DNA of 64,000 nt from the NCBI GenBank assembly GCA_964538505.1, contig CAZIDY010000015.1:1-64000 (forward strand), in the 5' to 3' direction. The position numbers and the translations under genes are program-made. The stretch's first letter is position 1. Every line of letters starts with the position of its first letter. This document shows positions 60,233 to 64,000 of this stretch, one piece after another. The DNA is from Zeimonas sp964538505 (lineage in GTDB: Bacteria; Pseudomonadota; Gammaproteobacteria; Burkholderiales; Burkholderiaceae_E). Below the pieces are notes generated by a model. It was not told the DNA's origin and searched no databases. It saw only the letters and a program-made list of their open reading frames with translations.

Positions 60233-60261
60233 ATCCTATCGTGCGCCTCGACGAGCTTCAA
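60233..60261 (-). promoter_or_regulatory. Promoter of the MetE-like operon
   Basis: On the minus strand TTGAAG (60256-60261) and TAGGAT (60233-60238) are 17 bases apart. Each matches the consensus at four of six bases. Confidence 0.45.
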
Positions 60262-60267
60262 CTGCAC

Positions 60268-60297
60268 TTGACGCGGCTTCCGCACGCACCCTAGACT
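60268..60297 (+). promoter_or_regulatory. Promoter of the Gfo/Idh operon
   Basis: TTGACG (60268-60273) and TAGACT (60292-60297) are separated by 18 bases. Candidate operator site 3 begins five bases after the -10, at the expected transcription start. Confidence 0.55.
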
Positions 60298-60301
60298 ATT
60301 A

Positions 60302-60316
60302 ACCAACAAGTTAATT
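60302..60316. promoter_or_regulatory. Candidate operator, site 3 of a shared motif
   Basis: ACCAACAAGTTAATT lies within the inverted repeat ATTAACCAACAAGTTAAT (60298-60315), which would cover the transcription start. It shares ACCA-N4-GTTAA with sites 1 and 2. Confidence 0.5.
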
Positions 60317-60332
60317 GTTTGCAGGAGCCGTG

Positions 60333-60443
60333 ATGCCGACGAGCGCATCCGTCGCCGACCGTTCTCCCGGCGCAGTCGCTTCCGCGCTGACCGACGCCGA
60401 GGTCGCGCTGTATCGACACCTCGGCCACCTGACGGTCGCCTGA
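60333..60443 (+). CDS. Small 36-residue protein, possibly truncated
   Basis: An ATG at 60333 is preceded by AGGAG with five bases of spacing, one of the best ribosome sites in the region. The product ends LTDAEVALYRHLGHLTVA. This resembles the N-terminus of phytanoyl-CoA dioxygenase-like proteins (LTDEEVxxYRxxGxL), but the remainder is absent. It may be a leader peptide before the Gfo/Idh gene, 39 bases downstream, or the stub of a deleted gene. Confidence 0.5.
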   Translation: MPTSASVADRSPGAVASALTDAEVALYRHLGHLTVA

Positions 60444-60482
60444 AGCTGCGCATCACCTGATTTTTCCCGGAGCACCGAACGA

Positions 60483-61631
60483 ATGAGCACGCGAAGACTC
60501 GGCATCGTCATGCACGGCGTGACGGGCCGGATGGGCATGAACCAGCACCTGGTCCGATCGATCGTCGCCATCCGCAACGAGGGCGGCGTGAAGCTCGCCA
60601 ACGGCGATCGTGTGATGCCCGATCCGGTGCTGGTCGGCCGCGGCGCCGAGCGCATGCAGGCGCTGGCGCGCGCGCACGGCGAGCTTCGCTGGGATACCGA
60701 CCTCGACCGCGCGCTGGCGAATCCCGAGGACACGGTGTTCTTCGACGCGGCGACGACGCAGATGCGGCCGTCGCTGGTGAAGAAGGCGATCGCCGCCGGC
60801 AAGCACGTCTACTGCGAGAAGCCGTCGGCGACGAACCTCGCGGAAGCGCTCGAGATCCACGAGACGGCGCGTGCGGCGGGCGTGAAGCACGGCGTCGTGC
60901 AGGACAAGCTGTGGCTGCCGGGCCTGCAGAAGCTGCAACTGCTGATCGACGCCGGTTTCTTCGGGCGCATCCTGTCGGTGCGCGGCGAGTTCGGCTACTG
61001 GGTCTTCGAAGGGGACCTGCAGCCGGCGCAGCGTCCGTCGTGGAACTATCGCAAGGAGGACGGCGGCGGCATCATCCTCGACATGCTGTGCCACTGGCGC
61101 TACGTGATCGACAACCTGTTCGGCGAAGTGAAGAGCGTCTCGTGCCTGGGCGCCACGCACATCCCCGAGCGCCGCGACGAGAACGGGCAGGCATACGCGG
61201 CCACGGCCGACGATGCCGCATATGCCACCTTCGTCACCGAGCGCGGCATCGTCGCGCACTTCAACAGCTCGTGGTGCGTGCGCGTGCGACGCGACGACCT
61301 GCTCACGCTCCAGGTCGACGGCACGCACGGCTCGGCGGTCGCTGGCCTGCGCGAGTGCCGCACGCAGTCGCGTGTGAACACGCCGAAGCCGGTCTGGAAC
61401 CCCGATCTCCCGCAGCCGATCGATTTCATCGGCGGCTGGCAGGAGGTGCCCGATACCGTCGTCTACGAAAACGCGTTCAAGGCGCAATGGGAGCGCTTCA
61501 TCCGCCACGTCGTCGACGACGAGCCTTTTCCGTGGAACCTGCGCGAAGGCGCCAAGGGCGTGCAACTGGTCGAGGCAGGGCTGCAGTCGTGGCGTGAGCG
61601 GCGCTGGGTCGATCTCGAAGCGCTGCCCTAA
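60483..61631 (+). CDS. Gfo/Idh/MocA-family oxidoreductase
   Basis: The 382-residue protein has an N-terminal NAD(P)-binding fold (GIVMHGVTGRMGMNQHLVR) and the EKPS motif (VYCEKPSATNLAEAL) that supplies the catalytic Lys. It then has the Gfo/Idh C-terminal domain with GGGIILDMLCHWRYV, where the His takes part in catalysis. It probably oxidises a sugar or inositol-like polyol. It is followed by a hairpin and then by DUF993 and isomerase genes in the same direction. Confidence 0.9.
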   Translation: MSTRRLGIVMHGVTGRMGMNQHLVRSIVAIRNEGGVKLANGDRVMPDPVLVGRGAERMQALARAHGELRWDTDLDRALANPEDTVFFDAATTQMRPSLVKKAIAAGKHVYCEKPSATNLAEALEIHETARAAGVKHGVVQDKLWLPGLQKLQLLIDAGFFGRILSVRGEFGYWVFEGDLQPAQRPSWNYRKEDGGGIILDMLCHWRYVIDNLFGEVKSVSCLGATHIPERRDENGQAYAATADDAAYATFVTERGIVAHFNSSWCVRVRRDDLLTLQVDGTHGSAVAGLRECRTQSRVNTPKPVWNPDLPQPIDFIGGWQEVPDTVVYENAFKAQWERFIRHVVDDEPFPWNLREGAKGVQLVEAGLQSWRERRWVDLEALP

Positions 61632-61666
61632 GGAAACCGGGAAATCGTGGTCTGACCCCGGTTTCC
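61632..61666. repeat. Hairpin with GGTCTGACC-type core between operon genes
   Basis: GGAAACCGGG (61632-61641) and CCCGGTTTCC (61657-61666) form a perfect 10-bp stem with the loop AAATCGTGGTCTGAC. The sequence GTGGTCTGACCCCGGTTTC recalls a short dispersed element that I remember from other proteobacterial genomes. It lies 0 bases past the Gfo/Idh stop and 20 before the DUF993 start. Confidence 0.6.
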
Positions 61667-61686
61667 CACCCGTGAGGAATGAACCA

Positions 61687-62865
61687 ATGCCCTCGCTGAT
61701 GCTTCCCGAGGCCGGCGGCGCGCTGCGCCGCTTCACGCTCTCGAGGCCCAGGGATTTTGCGAAGCAGCCGCGTGTCGCCTTCGATCGCGTTGCGTACTCC
61801 GCTGCGCACGTCGTCGCCGATCCGCTTGCCGAAGCCGATCCGTGGATCGATTGCGCGATCGACTGGGATGCGACGATCGCGTATCGCCGACGGCTGTGGT
61901 CGCTCGGTCTCGGCGTGGCCGAAGCGATGGACACGGCACAGCGCGGCATGGGGCTCGACTGGCGAACATCGCTCGAGCTGATCCGGCGCACGCTCGATGC
62001 GGCTCGCGGAGAGAAGGGCGCCGTCGTCGCCTCGGGCTGCGGAACCGATCATCTGCCCGCCGGTGCGGCGTCGTCGATCGACGATGTGATCGCCGCGTAC
62101 GAGATGCAGATGGAAGCGATCGAATCGCTCGGCGGACGGCTCATCCTGATGGCGAGCCGGGCGCTGGCCGCCTGCGCGAAGTCGCCCGACGACTATGCGC
62201 GCGTCTACGACCGGCTGCTGTCGCAGGCGCGCGAGCCGGTCATCGTGCACTGGCTCGGCGAGATGTTCGATCCTGCGCTGGCCGGCTACTGGGGCTGCAG
62301 CAACACCGACGAAGCGATGCACGTGGCGATCGAGGTGCTCAACCGCAACGCCAGGCACGTCGACGGCGTGAAGATCTCGCTGCTCGATCGCAGCAAGGAG
62401 ATCGCGATGCGGCGCGGGCTCGCACCGGGCATCCGCATGTACACCGGCGACGACTTCCACTTCGCCGAGCTGATCGAGGGCGACGAGCACGGCCATTCCG
62501 ACGCGCTGCTCGGCATCTTCGATGCGATCGCACCGGCGGCATCGGCGGCGCTGTCCGCGCTCGCGCAGGGCGATGCGGCGCGTTTCCACGAGATTCTCGG
62601 TCCGACGGTGCCGTTGTCGCGACACATCTTCGGTGCGCCGACGCGCTTCTACAAGACGGGAATCGTCTTCATGGCGTGGCTGAACGGCCATCAGGATCAT
62701 TTCGTCATGGTCGGCGGACAGCAGTCGGCGCGCAGTGCGCTGCATCTGTCGCAGCTGTTCCGACTCGCCGATGCGGCGGGCCTGCTGGAGGACCCGGCGC
62801 TTGCCGCTTCACGGATGTCGAACTGGCTCCTCACGCAGGGCGTCGACGCGGAGCTTGCACGATGA
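61687..62865 (+). CDS. DUF993 family protein (DapA-like TIM barrel)
   Basis: The 392-residue protein matches the DUF993 family, a relative of dihydrodipicolinate synthase; HVDGVKISLLD holds the candidate Schiff-base Lys and YTGDDFHF the following strand. Genes of this family commonly lie between a Gfo/Idh dehydrogenase and a sugar isomerase, suggesting a retro-aldol step in catabolism of a keto-sugar. GAGGA precedes the ATG at a spacing of 10 bases. Its stop overlaps the next start (ATGA). Confidence 0.85.
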   Translation: MPSLMLPEAGGALRRFTLSRPRDFAKQPRVAFDRVAYSAAHVVADPLAEADPWIDCAIDWDATIAYRRRLWSLGLGVAEAMDTAQRGMGLDWRTSLELIRRTLDAARGEKGAVVASGCGTDHLPAGAASSIDDVIAAYEMQMEAIESLGGRLILMASRALAACAKSPDDYARVYDRLLSQAREPVIVHWLGEMFDPALAGYWGCSNTDEAMHVAIEVLNRNARHVDGVKISLLDRSKEIAMRRGLAPGIRMYTGDDFHFAELIEGDEHGHSDALLGIFDAIAPAASAALSALAQGDAARFHEILGPTVPLSRHIFGAPTRFYKTGIVFMAWLNGHQDHFVMVGGQQSARSALHLSQLFRLADAAGLLEDPALAASRMSNWLLTQGVDAELAR

Positions 62866-63755
62866 TCGCAGCGAACGAGGCGCTTGAGGGGAGGACTGCG
62901 GCGAACGCCCCCGACCCCGGGAGGTTGTCGCTGAACACCGCCACCGTGCGCGAGCAATGGAACCTTGCGCAGATGATCGACGGCTGCGCACGGCACGGCA
63001 TCCGTGGCATTTCGCCGTGGCGCGACAAGCTGGCGGAACTGGGCGTCGCCGAAGCGGCGCGTCGCATCCGCGCGAACGGCCTGCACGTGAGCGGGCTGTG
63101 CAGAGGCGGCATGTTCCCCGCAGCGGACGAGGCCGGCCGGCGCGCGGCGATCGACGACAACCTGCGTGCGATCGACGACGCGGCAACGATCGGCGCGCGC
63201 TGTCTGGTGCTGGTCGTCGGCGGTGTCGTTCCCGGCACGCGAGACCTAGAAGGCGCCCGCGCAATGGTGCGCGACGGGCTCGCCGCGATCCTGCCGCACG
63301 CACGCGCGAGCGGGGTGCCGCTGGCGATCGAGCCGCTGCATCCGATGTACTGCGCCGACCGTGCCTGCGTGAACACCATCGACCAGGCGCTCGATCTGTG
63401 CGACGAACTCGACGCACCGGCGAACGGCAAGGATCCATCGGGCATGATCGGCGTCGCCGTCGATGCGTATCACGTCTGGTGGGACCCACGACTGCCGCAG
63501 GCGCTCGCGCGCGCCGGCAGCGCTCGCCTGCTCGCCTATCACATCTGCGACTGGCTGGTGCCGACGCGCGACCTGCTGCTCGACCGCGGGATGATGGGCG
63601 ACGGCGTGATCGATCTTCCGAGGCTGCGCGCGCAGGTCGAGGGCAACGGATACCGCGGTGCGCACGAGGTCGAGATCCTGTCGACGAGCTGGTGGCAGCG
63701 CGACCCCGACGAAGTGCTGCGCACCGTGCGCGAGCGTCATCTGCGCTACAGCTGA
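62862..63755 (+). CDS. Sugar phosphate isomerase/epimerase, IolE-like TIM barrel
   Basis: The 297-residue AP-endonuclease-2-like TIM barrel has the Glu/His/Asp metal ligands spread through IEPLHPMYC, VAVDAYHVWWD, YHICDWL and AHEVEIL. Such enzymes isomerise or dehydrate keto-sugars and inosose. It overlaps the DUF993 gene and ends the operon. Confidence 0.87.
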   Translation: MIAANEALEGRTAANAPDPGRLSLNTATVREQWNLAQMIDGCARHGIRGISPWRDKLAELGVAEAARRIRANGLHVSGLCRGGMFPAADEAGRRAAIDDNLRAIDDAATIGARCLVLVVGGVVPGTRDLEGARAMVRDGLAAILPHARASGVPLAIEPLHPMYCADRACVNTIDQALDLCDELDAPANGKDPSGMIGVAVDAYHVWWDPRLPQALARAGSARLLAYHICDWLVPTRDLLLDRGMMGDGVIDLPRLRAQVEGNGYRGAHEVEILSTSWWQRDPDEVLRTVRERHLRYS

Positions 63756-63767
63756 GCCTTCGCCGGC

Positions 63768-64000
63768 TCAGCGCGCGGCGTCGTTCTCCATCGCCACCTC
63801 GTACCGACCTTCGCGCGCGGCTGCGTTCATCCGTGCGCGATGCACCAGCGCACGCTGTGCCGCCTGCGCGTTGCCCGCGTCGCCGCGCCACGCGGTGAGC
63901 GCAGGCTCCTGCAGTGCGCGCGCATACGAGAAGCTGAGCACCCACGGATGCGGGCCAAGCCGGTTCATCGCATCGAGATTCGCGGTGGCTTCCTCGGGCG
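63768..64000 (-). CDS. Class I fructose-bisphosphate aldolase (3' part only)
   Basis: Reading leftwards from the window edge gives PEEATANLDAMNRLGPHPWV, then the LSFSYARALQEPAL segment and WRGDAGNAQAAQRALVHRA. This is the C-terminal end of class I aldolase, which normally reads GQSEEEATxNLxAxN..P..LTFSYGRALQ. The catalytic Lys region and the start lie beyond position 64000. It is convergent with the isomerase gene. Confidence 0.9.
   Translation of the reverse strand, partial: PEEATANLDAMNRLGPHPWVLSFSYARALQEPALTAWRGDAGNAQAAQRALVHRARMNAAAREGRYEVAMENDAAR

Overview
The window is high-GC, gene-dense DNA from a betaproteobacterium, most likely Burkholderiales. This rests on gene identity and order: dapA-bamC, suhB beside trmJ and cysE, lpxH-PPIase-TPR-cysS, alkA-type glycosylase-accA-tilS-lysC followed by tRNA-Ser(GCU). 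BamC, LpxH and a mutS of this type also fit. No prophage, insertion sequence or CRISPR array was seen.

Layout. 0.2-7.4 kb: a PAS-GGDEF-EAL sensor, a methyltransferase, dapA, bamC, a metallo-hydrolase and a SlyD-like isomerase. 7.4-17.5 kb: an unusual redox island. A divergent gene fuses cytochrome b, a [2Fe-2S] ferredoxin and an NAD(P)H:FAD reductase. Opposite it lies a tightly packed operon: a small membrane subunit, a CuA subunit II, a B-family heme-copper subunit I whose catalytic Tyr is replaced by Gln, SCO1/SenC, a second cytochrome b fused to two [4Fe-4S] clusters and an MvhD/FlpD-like domain, an unknown membrane-anchored protein, a second and stranger heme-copper subunit I, and CtaA. 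An FNR/Dnr-type box (TTGAT-N4-GTCAA) precedes the operon. The gene set recalls the norSY-senC (sNOR) clusters of ammonia oxidisers, so NO reduction or another non-O2 chemistry is more likely than ordinary oxidase activity.

17.5-36.9 kb: housekeeping genes (mutS, rnk, suhB, trmJ, cysE, lpxH, cysS, accA, tilS, lysC, tRNA-Ser), interrupted at 21.5-22.0 kb by abutting remnants of a methyltransferase gene and an FTR1-type iron permease gene. 37-51 kb: an accessory region. It holds an SDR, a 1297-residue DUF748/AsmA-like protein, a MazEF-like module next to a long inverted repeat, an 86-bp structured repeat present twice in opposite orientation (42.1 and 51.0 kb), a DUF2817 peptidase-like protein, a TrpX-type ABC transporter, a VOC protein, VapBC with a clear promoter and operator, an intradiol dioxygenase, and a collapsed norQ-norD (cbbQ-cbbO) pair. 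A yybP-ykoY manganese riboswitch precedes mntP at 51.1 kb.

52-64 kb: a TetR regulator, a split NMT1-type ABC importer, a DapA-like aldolase, a MetE-like protein, an epimerase-like protein, a GNAT protein, and a Gfo/Idh - DUF993 - sugar isomerase operon. A shared 15-bp motif (ACCAWCMRGTTAAYW) occurs three times in the two divergent control regions and suggests one catabolic regulon of unknown substrate. The window ends in the 3' part of a class I fructose-bisphosphate aldolase gene.
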